Assembly: GCA_913061275.1 (NCBI GenBank)
Contig: CAJXSR010000019.1
Coordinates: 1-64,000 of the forward strand
DNA: 64,000 nt
Direction of reading: 5' to 3'
Source of the DNA: an uncultured Paracoccaceae bacterium
GTDB lineage: Bacteria > Pseudomonadota > Alphaproteobacteria > Rhodobacterales > Rhodobacteraceae
Shown here in pieces: positions 1-9,186 of the stretch. Numbering within the stretch: the stretch's first letter is position 1; every line of letters starts with the position of its first letter. The notes beneath the pieces were generated by a model. That model was not told the origin of the DNA, searched no databases, and worked only from the letters and a program-made list of their open reading frames with translations. The translations under genes and the position numbers were made by a program.

Positions 1-8
1 ACTCTAGC

Positions 9-872
9 TTAGCAAAATATACGGATCTGTCTCAAAGGCGATGACGGGATACAGAGGGCCAGTAAGTCTTCCGATGGGATTGCGTCACGAACAGCCATAA
101 CGTCCACCTCTGATAGACTTAGGCGGTCTCCTTTGGTAGCACCAGCACCCTTTACTTTCAGGCGGTTAAATGGATTGTTAAACCCTGATAGCCCTAACTC
201 ATCAATGGAATGGTTTACCACGGCCTTAACAGTTGTGATGTACCTCTCTGTACTGGCAGGAGACACCCTATCAAGTAGAGTATCACGGTAGGCCAGAGCA
301 TTTATCCTTGTTATTTTTATCAGTGGTGTCTCTGAAAAAGTAACCTTACCAAGAGTTTGGATTAGGTCAGCCTTTGAACGGTTCAAGTACTTCTGAAGGT
401 TTTTATTTCCTCCTTTTTCAACATCTTTGAACTTGGCATACAGTTCATAAGCAACCTCTAAGGTGAACACTTTCTGTGGGAGGGAAGCACTAAGGAGGTG
501 AGCAAACACCATTGGCTCCACATCATCTTCAACCTTGTGAGCTAAATCCCAAAGAGCATAATCAAGGTTTTCATCTACTTCACCAGCTTCGAGTTGTTCA
601 GCGGCTTCTCTGCCATAGGTAGCCTCAACTAAAGCAAGGGCACGATCAACAGAAGTTTCACCCTCTAAACGCTGAAGGAAGGTCTCCACAGCTTTATGTA
701 TTACGGGTAAGTTGATGATCATTTGTGAGTAAGTGTCACCAAGGGAGCGATAGAGTGTGGTCTTGCCAACTTGCTGAATAAGATGCTTTGGAACGTTCCT
801 TTTGTACTGGTAAGCACCCCAACTACGTTGACGAACATACCTAGGAAGTTTCTTGGTCGTTTTCTTTGTCAT
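9..872 (-). pseudogene. Truncated tyrosine-type integrase (N-terminal part only)
   Basis: The 287-residue frame begins with a basic segment (PRYVRQRSWGAYQYKRNVP) of the kind seen in integrases with a DUF6538-type N-terminus, followed by a helical core-binding domain at about residues 115-230 that includes a typical STERYITTVKAVVNHSIDE stretch. The C-terminal catalytic domain, which should carry the R-H-R-Y residues, is absent. The frame ends at a stop at 9-11 after a tail unlike the family, and the other two minus-strand frames are also closed by stops at 4-6 and 32-34, so the catalytic domain cannot continue here. It lies 180 bp from the 3' end of tRNA-Thr, as expected for an integrase at an island boundary. 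Truncation is seen; loss of function is inferred. Confidence 0.75.
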
Positions 873-945
873 TGCTCAGCACTCCTGTTCACCCCTAGCC
901 TCAACAATTCGGCGTTTCCAAATTAGTCTAACAGCGACATTTTTT

Positions 946-996
946 GGTTCGAACGTGACGAAAATGGTTCGCAAAACGGTTCGCAAAATGGTTCAA
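946..996 (+). repeat. Short GGTTCG direct repeats upstream of the integrase
   Basis: GGTTCG occurs at 946, 966 and 978, with a near copy (GGTTCA) at 990. The last three are spaced exactly 12 bp and share the longer unit GGTTCGCAAAA(A/C). They lie between the integrase start and the tRNA-Thr 3' end, where integrase arm-type sites or excisionase sites are usual. The role is inferred only. Confidence 0.5.
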
Positions 997-1051
997 TAAA
1001 CCCTTATATAATAAGGTCTTCCATAAAAACAAGATGATTTTGAGTAGAAAG

Positions 1052-1127
1052 TGGTGCCCCCACACGGACTCGAACCGCGGACCTATTGATTACAAATCAA
1101 TTGCTCTACCAGCTGAGCTATAGGGGC
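1052..1127 (-). tRNA. tRNA-Thr(TGT)
   Basis: The reverse strand gives a complete 76-nt cloverleaf with 5' GCCCCTA and 3' TGGGGGC acceptor arms, a D-arm with AGCTGGTAGAGC, an anticodon stem ATTGA/TCAAT around loop TTTGTAA (anticodon TGT, reading ACA), a T-arm with GGTTCGAGTCC, and an encoded CCA end. Its 3' end faces the truncated integrase, so it is the likely attachment site of the element the integrase belonged to. Confidence 0.95.
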
Positions 1128-1202
1128 ACTTTGGCTGCGTTTATCTGATAAAACAGTAGCTTTGCAAGTCAAATCTTTCAAATTTTTAAACTTCAGGGCT
1201 AA

Positions 1203-2885
1203 TTATTTATTAAGGTCGCTCTGCGACGTTCTTGAAACAATCATGACCGCTAAAAGGCTTACTAATATCACCACTATTGATGCAGGGGCAGCCCCGTTAA
1301 TATCTTCTAATGAAGCATATCCATAGATATGGGTGGCAAGGGTATCAAACCCGAAAGGGCGCAATAATAGTGTTGCGGGTAATTCTTTTGCGCTGTCTAC
1401 AAATATCAAAAGTGCCGCTGTCATCAAAGACCCACGAATTAACGGGTAGTGTATCTTTTTCAGCGTCCCCCCTGCCCCTTGTCCCAAAGAACGTGAAGCC
1501 ATGCTCATGCTGGGGGTAATACGTCCCATAGCGGCGTCAACGGCCCCAAATGCAATCGCAAAGAACCGCACACAATACGCAAAAATAACCGCAACCGCCG
1601 TCCCTGTGAACAGCAAGCCAATATCAACACCGGTGATAGCTTCTATCCAGTCAGCAAGCATATTATCAAATGCAGCCATCGGAATAAGAATGCCAAGGCC
1701 AATAACGGCGCCAGGGGCGGCATAGCCAATCGCGGTTACAGGTAGCAGAAACGTGACCCATTTTGCATGTGACAGGCGAACCGCATAAATCAACAACACC
1801 CCGCCCAATACAGTCACACAAGCGGCAACTGCACCGACCCAAACCGTTGTAAAGGCAGCACGCCATAGATCGGGGCGAAGCCATAGATCAGCACTTCCCA
1901 ACGCGTGTTCCAGCATAATGGCAAAAGGCATGAGAAAACCAATACCGACCATCATAAAACAAAAAGCCGTGGCCCCGATTGCTGACTTAACAGATAAGGC
2001 TTCTCTTACGGGGGGGCGGGTTTGCTTTGACATCTGGTGAAACTTGCTTTGTTTACGCCCAAAACGTTCCAGCATGAGCAGCAGCATCACAAGTGCCAAA
2101 ATAACCGTGGCAATTTGTGCGGCACCACCGCTGTTAGAGGCCTCTAACCAGACCGTGAAAATTCCTGTGGTCAGTGTTTGAACTGCAAAAAACTCTACCG
2201 CGCCAAAATCATTCAGGGTTTCCATCATCACAATCGCTACACCAACAACAACAGCTGGGCGTGCAAGTGGTAGCCCTACTTTCCAAAAGCTGGCCCATGG
2301 CCCGCAACCCAAAGCACGCGATGTTTCTAACGCGCATGTGGATTGTTCCTTAAAAGCAGCGCGTGATAGCAAATACACATACGGATATAAGGAAAACGCA
2401 AAAACAAAGATTGCAGAGTTGCGTGATCTTACCTCTGGAAACCAATAATCAGAGGCCGATGCAAATCCGAATAGATCGCGTATCATGGTTTGAAACGGCC
2501 CAGCATATTCCCAAAAATCCACTAAGGCATATGCACCGATATATGTGGGGATAGACAAAGGCAGCAATAATGCCCATTCCAGCACCCTTCTGGCAGGGAA
2601 TTCTTTCATCACCACCAACCATGCGGCCGCAACGCCCATGATGCCCGCCAGTAAACCTGTTACTATCATCAGTACAAGGCTGTTTAACAGGTATCTAGGC
2701 AAAGTTGTTGCCAATAAATGTGGCCATATGTTTTCTTTTGGCATAAACGCTAAAACTATTACGGCAATAATCGGGGTTAAAATGAACACAGCGATTAAAC
2801 ATGCAATAACCGACCACCCGCTAAAATACGTAGAGCGGTTGTTGATTGATTTCATTTTAGACTTATCCACCATTGAATCGCGCAT
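1203..2885 (-). CDS. Iron(III)-type ABC transporter permease (two fused permease domains)
   Basis: A 560-residue inner-membrane protein with about twelve hydrophobic segments arranged as two copies of the binding-protein-dependent permease fold, as in FbpB/SfuB/HitB ferric transporters. EAA-type loops are visible as ALETSRALGCGPWASFWKVG near residue 190 and MASRSLGQGAGGTLKKI near residue 475. It would move Fe(III), or another small substrate of this family such as thiamine, across the membrane using a separate ATPase. No substrate-binding protein or ATPase gene is adjacent: tRNA-Thr lies on one side and a divergent sulfotransferase-like gene on the other. A later in-frame start (residue 5 or 11) is possible. 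Family is clear, substrate is not. Confidence 0.85.
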   Translation of the reverse strand: MRDSMVDKSKMKSINNRSTYFSGWSVIACLIAVFILTPIIAVIVLAFMPKENIWPHLLATTLPRYLLNSLVLMIVTGLLAGIMGVAAAWLVVMKEFPARRVLEWALLLPLSIPTYIGAYALVDFWEYAGPFQTMIRDLFGFASASDYWFPEVRSRNSAIFVFAFSLYPYVYLLSRAAFKEQSTCALETSRALGCGPWASFWKVGLPLARPAVVVGVAIVMMETLNDFGAVEFFAVQTLTTGIFTVWLEASNSGGAAQIATVILALVMLLLMLERFGRKQSKFHQMSKQTRPPVREALSVKSAIGATAFCFMMVGIGFLMPFAIMLEHALGSADLWLRPDLWRAAFTTVWVGAVAACVTVLGGVLLIYAVRLSHAKWVTFLLPVTAIGYAAPGAVIGLGILIPMAAFDNMLADWIEAITGVDIGLLFTGTAVAVIFAYCVRFFAIAFGAVDAAMGRITPSMSMASRSLGQGAGGTLKKIHYPLIRGSLMTAALLIFVDSAKELPATLLLRPFGFDTLATHIYGYASLEDINGAAPASIVVILVSLLAVMIVSRTSQSDLNK

Positions 2886-2951
2886 AAAGCATAGCTATTT
2901 TACTGTCCATAACCAGATACATATTATCCAACTCAATAGTGGACAAAATTA

Positions 2952-3839
2952 ATGGAAGTAAGTCTTTTTATCGGGGCGCATAGAACTGCATCCACCCATT
3001 TGGCTACGATGCTGGAAAACAACAGCCCTTTGCTGTTGGAACAAGGCATTGGCTATATCGCACCCAATATCGCCATGAAAGCAATCAGTCATGCGCAAAA
3101 AGCGCTTACGGATGGGGCAGAAATTGAAGCCGTTCAACAAGAGTTACTTGCAACCATGGCCCAAGGCAGGGATTTGGATCGGGTGGTGGTAATCAGCCCA
3201 GGCACACTAGGGGCGGTCACACGGCCTTTTGGAAAGGCGCTATTCTACCCGCGCACATCGGGTTTGATAAAGCAGTTACAAAACGTTTTTCAAAACATCC
3301 ACACACAGCTTTTCCTGTCGGTTAGAAATCCTGCAACGTTTATTCCGTCTTGTTATGCGGAAAGTATATTAAACGCATCCTTTAACACTTTTGATGATTT
3401 TGTAACCGAAGTAAATTTACCAGATTTAAAATGGTCATCCTTTATTCACCGCGCCCAAGGTAAACAGGCAGATATTTCGCTAACGGTTTGGCGTTATGAA
3501 GATTACCCTTATATGTGGCGCGATGTGGCCCAAGCAATCACTGGCCTTCAGAACGGGCAAGATTTTGTGGGCACGACTGAACGCATATCCACCAGTCTAT
3601 CACTGCGCGGCGCACAGATGTTTTACCGCTATATAGAAGAGCATCCACCACGTTCAAAAGGGGATTTTGCTAAGACGAAAGTCGTTTTTCAGGAAAAATT
3701 TCGCAGTTCACCAAATGAAATTGTAGGCCCGGGTTGGCCCCGTGATTTGGTGAAAACACTGACAAATAATTACGAAGATGACTGGTATTATATAGAGCGT
3801 ATGGACGGGGTTGAAACCATTCAACCGCGCCACTTTTAA
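2952..3839 (+). CDS. Sulfotransferase-like protein
   Basis: A 295-residue protein whose N-terminus LFIGAHRTASTHLATMLENN resembles the phosphosulfate-binding loop of P-loop sulfotransferases (a strand, then G-x-x-R/K-T-x-S/T-T). A later LFLSVRNPATFIPSCYAES stretch fits the second PAPS-contacting strand (R-N-P...S). The C-terminal half has no recognised motif. It would transfer sulfate from PAPS to an unknown acceptor, or be a relative without activity. It is divergent from the ABC permease (66 bp apart) and convergent with gapR. A second sulfotransferase with a classic HIPKTGGTSL loop lies at 22.9 kb, but the two are not close relatives. Confidence 0.6.
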   Translation: MEVSLFIGAHRTASTHLATMLENNSPLLLEQGIGYIAPNIAMKAISHAQKALTDGAEIEAVQQELLATMAQGRDLDRVVVISPGTLGAVTRPFGKALFYPRTSGLIKQLQNVFQNIHTQLFLSVRNPATFIPSCYAESILNASFNTFDDFVTEVNLPDLKWSSFIHRAQGKQADISLTVWRYEDYPYMWRDVAQAITGLQNGQDFVGTTERISTSLSLRGAQMFYRYIEEHPPRSKGDFAKTKVVFQEKFRSSPNEIVGPGWPRDLVKTLTNNYEDDWYYIERMDGVETIQPRHF

Positions 3840-3866
3840 AGCTTGTTAATATACTAACGCTTTGGC

Positions 3867-4124
3867 TTACATGCCCAGCGCTTCACGGTACAGTTCCAGC
3901 ACGGCTTCTTCTTCAGAAATTTCAGCAGGGTCTTTTTTACGCATGGTTACAAGTTTGCGCATTACTTTGGTATCGTAACCACGGCCCTTTGCCTCAGCCA
4001 TCACTTCTTTTTGTTGATCGGCAATGTCTTTTTTCTCGGCATCCAACCGTTCAATCCGCTCGATAAAAGAGCGCAACTCATCGGCTGCAACACGGTATGT
4101 GGCTGTCCCTGCAGTATCGTCCAT
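3867..4124 (-). CDS. gapR: GapR-family nucleoid-associated protein (DUF2312)
   Basis: An 85-residue basic/acidic helical protein matching DUF2312 along its whole length: a first helix with [20 protein letters not shown], then [22 protein letters not shown], and a terminal [14 protein letters not shown]. In Caulobacter, GapR forms clamps on AT-rich, overtwisted DNA ahead of replication and transcription and guides topoisomerases. Length and motif order are typical for alphaproteobacteria. It is convergent with the sulfotransferase-like gene and divergent from the small membrane protein at 4238. Confidence 0.92.
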   Translation of the reverse strand: MDDTAGTATYRVAADELRSFIERIERLDAEKKDIADQQKEVMAEAKGRGYDTKVMRKLVTMRKKDPAEISEEEAVLELYREALGM

Positions 4125-4237
4125 TTAAGAATCCTTTTTTTATCAGAACCCATTGAGTAACCAAGCATGGCTTGCCCCACAAGACACCTTGCCGATTTTT
4201 TACAAACCGTCTAAATGCGCATCAGCAGGAGATAAAA

Positions 4238-4450
4238 ATGGACTATTTAATCATTGTCGGCGTTGCAATTACCAGCCTTGGGCTTATCGGGCTGATTTAT
4301 TGCATCGCAAAAGCATTCAAAGCACGCAAAGCAGGTTTAGAAGGCGAAGAGTTAACCACGCATCTAAAAAGCCTAGTGGCGATTAATATGGCTGCCTTCT
4401 TTTTATCCGCACTTGGCCTGCTTGTTGTTGTCGTGGGCACGCTGCTTTAG
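4238..4450 (+). CDS. Small two-helix membrane protein of unknown function
   Basis: A 70-residue protein with two hydrophobic segments, about residues 2-24 (DYLIIVGVAITSLGLIGLIY) and 48-70, joined by a basic/acidic cytoplasmic-type loop. The start was placed at 4238 because AGGAG at 4227-4231 sits 6 bp upstream; the frame could be extended to 4172, but that part reads as noncoding. It ends 13 bp before the convergent decarboxylase gene. No family was recognised. Confidence 0.65.
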   Translation: MDYLIIVGVAITSLGLIGLIYCIAKAFKARKAGLEGEELTTHLKSLVAINMAAFFLSALGLLVVVVGTLL

Positions 4451-4463
4451 AGCCTACTAATAC

Positions 4464-6038
4464 TTAGGCCTTAACCTCAATCATCACAGGGCCAGTTAAC
4501 GGCTTTAAGGCCTGTATTGCGCCCGCCAATCCTTCTTTGCTCATAGCGCAGCTTTGAAACGGTATGCCAAATGATTTTGCACTATGTTCAAAGTCGGGGG
4601 GTGTTGGATCACACCCAACCACAGTTACACCTGCTGCTGCCATCGAGGTTTCAATTTCCTGATAGCCATGATTGTTCAAAACAACAAAAATAATAGGCAG
4701 TTTTTCATCTACTGCCACCATAATTTCCGGCATGCTAAATTGCGCGCCACCATCGCCCACCAAACAAACCACTTGCGCCGTTGGGTCGGCCAGACTTGCC
4801 CCAATACAGGCAGGAATTGAAAACCCAAGTGCGCCAAAACCGGTTGCCGCATTAAACCAGCCACCCGCGCGATCATGGTCGTAAAACAAGTTACCTGCAT
4901 AGGTTATCTGCGTGCTGTCGCCAATTAAAATCGCGTCTGGTAGTTCACTTTGGATGGTTTCCAACATGCCTACCAACACTCTGTAATCAGGCCCAATCTC
5001 TTCCCTTGCGGCTGACTTGGCTTCAGCAGCTCTGTCCGCACCATTATTTTGCGAAGCATTGTTTCCCAAAGCTTGCACCATATCAGGCAACACATCTTCT
5101 ACCCGCCCACAAATCGGATAGTCCACAGGATGTCGTGCCAGTTGATCTGCACTTATGTCTACACGGATCAGCCGTGCCGCTTCAGGTGGCCAGACAGTGC
5201 CATACATGCCGTAATCCGTCGGCCCAAATTCTGTACCCAAAGCCAGAACAACATCCGCATCTTTGATTAGACTATTCACCGATTTCAAACTGGGGCTTGC
5301 AGGAATACACAAAGCGTGACCGTGCATCAACCCGCGTGCATTCACGGTTTCCACCACAGGTGTATCCAGCCGTTCTGCAAGTTCTTGCAGATCGCTTTCT
5401 GCCCAACGCGCTCCGCCACCTGCAATAATCACAGGCGACTTCGCAGCTTTCAAAACAGCTGTCACGTCAGTTAAATCCACTTGCGTCTTTTTAGGCTGAG
5501 CATCCACGCAACTTTGATCTGCACCCGCATAAGGCAACTTCATAACATCTGTAGGCACCTCTATATGTACGGGGCCACAACGTTCATTGGCAAAAATATT
5601 ATATGCCTGATCTAAAGCAGGCATAAGGTCACTGTCTGCATTAAGCTGCGTTGACATCAACGAAACCGTCGCTGACATTTCCTGTTGCGCTGGTAATTCG
5701 TGCAAACATCCAAAACCACGCCCCAAAGTTTCACGGGCATTTACACCCGAAATAACCAACATAGGGCTACTATCAGCACGTGCTTGCGCCATGGGCGTAA
5801 ACATATTTGCCAATCCGGGGCCAGTAATAACAAAAGCAACACCAGGCTTTCCCGAAACGCGGGCATACCCATCTGCCATAAAGCCTACACCTTGCTCATG
5901 ACGTGCTGTGATATGACGGATTTTTGACCCTGCCAAACCGCGATATAACTCAACAGTATGAACCCCTGGGATGCCAAATACTGTATCAACCCCGCGTTGT
6001 TCTAGCTGCTCAACAAGTGCTTCACCTATCGTTTTCAT
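4464..6038 (-). CDS. ThDP-dependent decarboxylase, acetolactate-synthase-like (probable 5-guanidino-2-oxopentanoate decarboxylase)
   Basis: A 524-residue enzyme with the three-domain ThDP fold of acetolactate synthase and benzoylformate decarboxylase. The catalytic glutamate that activates ThDP is E48 in ARHEQGVGFMADGYAR, and the ThDP/Mg site is the GDGG...LNNH motif starting at residue 428. The sequence resembles proteins annotated in Rhodobacteraceae as 5-guanidino-2-oxopentanoate decarboxylase (AruI type, arginine transaminase pathway), but this rests on overall similarity, and other 2-oxoacid decarboxylases look alike. It follows an alpha/beta hydrolase gene by 7 bp on the same strand, so the two are likely co-transcribed. 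No acetolactate synthase small subunit is nearby, which argues against branched-chain synthesis. Confidence 0.8.
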   Translation of the reverse strand: MKTIGEALVEQLEQRGVDTVFGIPGVHTVELYRGLAGSKIRHITARHEQGVGFMADGYARVSGKPGVAFVITGPGLANMFTPMAQARADSSPMLVISGVNARETLGRGFGCLHELPAQQEMSATVSLMSTQLNADSDLMPALDQAYNIFANERCGPVHIEVPTDVMKLPYAGADQSCVDAQPKKTQVDLTDVTAVLKAAKSPVIIAGGGARWAESDLQELAERLDTPVVETVNARGLMHGHALCIPASPSLKSVNSLIKDADVVLALGTEFGPTDYGMYGTVWPPEAARLIRVDISADQLARHPVDYPICGRVEDVLPDMVQALGNNASQNNGADRAAEAKSAAREEIGPDYRVLVGMLETIQSELPDAILIGDSTQITYAGNLFYDHDRAGGWFNAATGFGALGFSIPACIGASLADPTAQVVCLVGDGGAQFSMPEIMVAVDEKLPIIFVVLNNHGYQEIETSMAAAGVTVVGCDPTPPDFEHSAKSFGIPFQSCAMSKEGLAGAIQALKPLTGPVMIEVKA

Positions 6039-6045
6039 AATACCC

Positions 6046-6798
6046 CTAAGATTTCATTGTTACAGAATGAATTGCACGGCGGAGCATTGCCAAATTATCA
6101 GGCTCAGAAAAACTATGATCGGCACCTTTCACCAAAGTAAGCCTGATGTCTTGCCCAGTTGCGTGTTCCATAATTCTTAGTGCAACATCCATATTCACGT
6201 CAGTATCAGCGGTACCGTGCAACAATCGCACTGGAAATGGCAGGTTAAGCGGGTCACGCAAAACCGACTGTACACGCCCGTCTTCGATTAGCTTTTTAGT
6301 TATGGTGTAGGGGCCGTCAAAATATTCATTCGCCAGTGGCACTTGTCCATCTGACATCAAGGTCGCTTTTTCTTCATCGGTAAAGCTATCCCAAATTCCA
6401 TCAATGACGAAATCAGGGGCAGCGGCAATGCCAACCAGCCCTGAAATTTTCTGTGGAATACATTTTGCCATCAGCAAAGCAATCCAGCCGCCCATGGATG
6501 AGCCAACAATAACCTGCGGCCCCTCTGTTAACCCCAAGATTACCTCTTTGGCATCCTCTGCCCATTCACCTATACAGCCTTGCTCAAACACCCCAGAGGA
6601 TTGACCATGCCCTGAGTAATCAAACCGTAAATAGGCCCGGCCTGTTTCTTTTGCCCATTTTTCTAGGTGCGTGGCTTTGCTACCATTCATATCCGACATA
6701 AAACCGCCCAGAAACACAACACTTGGGCCTGAACCCTCTGTTTTGTGATAGGCAATCTGGCGGCCCGTTTCAGTTTCAAAAATAGCTGGCTTTATCAT
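6046..6798 (-). CDS. Alpha/beta hydrolase
   Basis: A 250-residue alpha/beta hydrolase. The nucleophile elbow G-S-S-M-G places the catalytic serine at residue 101. The usual acid (in LLHGTADTDVNMD) and histidine (in KGADHSFSEPD) follow near residues 200 and 230. It resembles small esterase/thioesterase-like members with a short lid. It is the first gene of a probable two-gene unit with the ThDP decarboxylase. A 12-bp palindrome, TAAACTAGTTTA, lies 42 bp upstream. Substrate is unknown. Confidence 0.85.
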   Translation of the reverse strand: MIKPAIFETETGRQIAYHKTEGSGPSVVFLGGFMSDMNGSKATHLEKWAKETGRAYLRFDYSGHGQSSGVFEQGCIGEWAEDAKEVILGLTEGPQVIVGSSMGGWIALLMAKCIPQKISGLVGIAAAPDFVIDGIWDSFTDEEKATLMSDGQVPLANEYFDGPYTITKKLIEDGRVQSVLRDPLNLPFPVRLLHGTADTDVNMDVALRIMEHATGQDIRLTLVKGADHSFSEPDNLAMLRRAIHSVTMKS

Positions 6799-6839
6799 TG
6801 GTTTTCCTTGTGATTCTGAACCTACACAAAGATAATTAG

Positions 6840-6851
6840 TAAACTAGTTTA
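6840..6851. promoter_or_regulatory. Palindrome TAAACTAGTTTA, candidate operator
   Basis: A perfect 12-bp palindrome in the promoter region of the hydrolase/decarboxylase pair. The same 12-mer recurs at 62997-63008 inside a longer palindrome upstream of a DUF1348 gene. Shape and position suggest a site for a dimeric repressor of TetR type. The regulator is not identified. Confidence 0.4.
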
Positions 6852-7018
6852 TTGGTTTATCCAGCACTACTTTTAAGACTTATCACAACGCCCCCTAAGC
6901 TGCGCGTATCAGCATGTCAGGTTTTACAGGGTTGACTTTTACCACCCCAGAATTCATTTATTACGCATACCGCAACCGGGCGTTTCGTAGGCGCCAAAAT
7001 GACGAGGAGTACAGCTAA

Positions 7019-8965
7019 ATGGCTGACATCACCCTTACCCTACCCGATGGCAATAAACGCAATTATCCTGCAGGCATAACTGGCCTTGAAGTTGCCAAAG
7101 ATATTTCATCGTCACTGGGTAAAAAAGCAATTAGCTGCACTGTGAACAATGAACATCGTGACCTCTCGCGCCCTATTGATGCGGATGCAAGCTTTGCCAT
7201 TCACACCATGCAAGATGAAACCCAAGCATTGGAACTGATCCGCCACGACTGCGCCCATATCATGGCGCGCGCTGTGCAGGAAATTTGGCCAGACGTGAAA
7301 GTTACTATCGGCCCGGTGATAAAAAACGGTTGGTATTACGATTTCGATCGTAAGGAGCCGTTTTCATCAGAAGATCTTACCACCATCGAAAAAAAGATGC
7401 GTGAGATCATCAATAAACGTGATCTGGTGCGCACCGAAACATGGGATCGTGCGCGCGCAATCAAGTTCTACGAAGATAATAACGAGCCATATAAAGTCGA
7501 GTTAATCAACATGATCCCCGAAGGCGAAGATCTGCGGATGTACTGGCATGGCGATTGGCAAGATTTGTGTCGTGGGCCGCACTTGGTTCACACAGGGCAA
7601 GTGCCGGGCGACAGTTTTAAACTGATGTCGGTTGCGGGTGCCTATTGGCGTGGCGACAGTAACAACCAAATGCTGCAACGCATTTACGGTGTGGCGTTCA
7701 AAAACAAAGAAGACCTAAAAGCGCATCTGCATATGCTTGAACAGGCCGCCTTGCGCGACCACCGCAAATTGGGCCGTGAAATGGATTTGTTCCATATTCA
7801 AGAAGAAGCGCCCGGCATGGTATTCTGGCACCCAAATGGCTGGACATTGTACCGCATATTGCAAGATTACATGCGCCGCCGTCAGATCGCAGATGGGTAT
7901 CTAGAGATTAACACACCGCAAATTGTCGACCGCAAATTGTGGGAAGCATCAGGCCACTGGGAAAAATACCGCGAAAACATGTTCATCACTGAAATTGACG
8001 AAGAACATGCCAATGAAAAGCGGGTGAATGCGCTAAAACCAATGAATTGCCCATGCCATGTTCAGGTCTACAATCAAGGCCTGAAAAGCTACCGCGATTT
8101 ACCGTTGCGATTGGCCGAATTCGGCTCTTGTCATCGCTACGAGTCGTCTGGCTCTATGCACGGCTTGATGCGGGTACGCGGTTTTACCCAAGACGATGCG
8201 CATATATTTTGTACAGAGGATCAGATCGCGTCTGAAACCAAAAAATTCATTGAGCTTTTATCACGTGTTTACAGTGATTTAGGCTTTGAAAACTTTGACA
8301 TAAAATTTTCAACACGCCCAGAGGTTCGTTCAGGTTCTGATGCGGTTTGGGATAAGGCTGAACAGGCGTTGGAAAGTGCTATTAAGAAGCTGGGCTTACC
8401 GTATGAAATCGACGAAGGCGAAGGCGCATTTTATGGCCCGAAACTGGACTTCAAACTAACCGACGCCATCGGTCGTGAATGGCAACTTGGCACACTGCAG
8501 GCAGACTTTGTTCTACCTGATCGTCTGGATGCAGAATATGTTGGTGAAGATGGGGCAAAACACCGCCCCGTGATGCTGCACCGTGCAACACTAGGATCGT
8601 TTGAACGTTTCCTTGGTGTGCTGATTGAAAACTATGCGGGCCGTTTTCCGGTGTGGCTGGCACCACGCCAAGTGGTTGTGGCCTCTATCGTCACAGACGC
8701 AAATGATTATGTGTCAAAAACAGTTGAAAAACTGCAAGCGGCTGGCATTCGCGCAGAGGCAGATATGCGCAATGAAAAGATTAATTACAAAGTACGCGAA
8801 CACTCATTAGGCAAAGTCCCCGTGATCTTGGCCGTGGGTATGCGCGAGGTCGACGAAGGCACAGTCTCTGTGCGTCGCTTGGGTGACAAACGCACATCTG
8901 TGCAAGATTTGTCAGATGTAATTACGGCCCTGAAAGATGAAGCTACACCGCCTGATATGCGTTAA
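7019..8965 (+). CDS. thrS: Threonine--tRNA ligase
   Basis: A full-length 648-residue class II aminoacyl-tRNA synthetase that charges tRNA-Thr. Order of parts: TGS domain (residues 1-62), editing domain with HDCAHIMA and its partner [10 protein letters not shown], catalytic core with zinc-ligand region MNCPCHVQ, motif 2 [21 protein letters not shown] and motif 3 [12 protein letters not shown], then the anticodon-binding domain (from about 550). GAGGAG at 7004-7009 ends 9 bp before the chosen ATG. It is a single gene divergent from the hydrolase unit and is followed by a strong hairpin. Confidence 0.98.
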   Translation: MADITLTLPDGNKRNYPAGITGLEVAKDISSSLGKKAISCTVNNEHRDLSRPIDADASFAIHTMQDETQALELIRHDCAHIMARAVQEIWPDVKVTIGPVIKNGWYYDFDRKEPFSSEDLTTIEKKMREIINKRDLVRTETWDRARAIKFYEDNNEPYKVELINMIPEGEDLRMYWHGDWQDLCRGPHLVHTGQVPGDSFKLMSVAGAYWRGDSNNQMLQRIYGVAFKNKEDLKAHLHMLEQAALRDHRKLGREMDLFHIQEEAPGMVFWHPNGWTLYRILQDYMRRRQIADGYLEINTPQIVDRKLWEASGHWEKYRENMFITEIDEEHANEKRVNALKPMNCPCHVQVYNQGLKSYRDLPLRLAEFGSCHRYESSGSMHGLMRVRGFTQDDAHIFCTEDQIASETKKFIELLSRVYSDLGFENFDIKFSTRPEVRSGSDAVWDKAEQALESAIKKLGLPYEIDEGEGAFYGPKLDFKLTDAIGREWQLGTLQADFVLPDRLDAEYVGEDGAKHRPVMLHRATLGSFERFLGVLIENYAGRFPVWLAPRQVVVASIVTDANDYVSKTVEKLQAAGIRAEADMRNEKINYKVREHSLGKVPVILAVGMREVDEGTVSVRRLGDKRTSVQDLSDVITALKDEATPPDMR

Positions 8966-8975
8966 ATTTAGACAT

Positions 8976-9002
8976 GTGGTCGGCTTATACAGTGCCGACC
9001 AC
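8976..9002 (+). terminator. Hairpin downstream of thrS
   Basis: A perfect 9-bp stem (GTGGTCGGC / GCCGACCAC) with a 9-nt loop, 10 bp after the thrS stop. The T-run (about 9018-9024) comes 15 nt later, so this is not a textbook intrinsic terminator, but its position fits 3'-end formation for thrS. Confidence 0.5.
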
Positions 9003-9186
9003 GAACATCACATTTGGTTTTTTTCACACGATAAAGCGTGGTTTTGGGGTGGCTACATCCCTAAGCCTATTACATAAAACCCACACATTTTCCCCACTAC
9101 CGCCTAAATTCTGACAAATTCCCGCGCAAGCGTGACGGGATAATAAACGACCCATCCAAAATGGGCACACCTGAAAGAGTTAACCA

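Noticed and set aside
946-996. Period-12 repeats as a CRISPR array
   Set aside because: Units are 12 bp with no spacers and there are no cas genes.
2952-3839. Sulfotransferase pair as one glycan-modification system
   Set aside because: The two sulfotransferase-like genes are 19 kb apart, not closely similar and neither lies in a glycan cluster.
6852-7018. T-box or other aminoacyl-tRNA-sensing leader before thrS
   Set aside because: No specifier or antiterminator hairpin is visible; T-boxes are mainly a Firmicutes mechanism.
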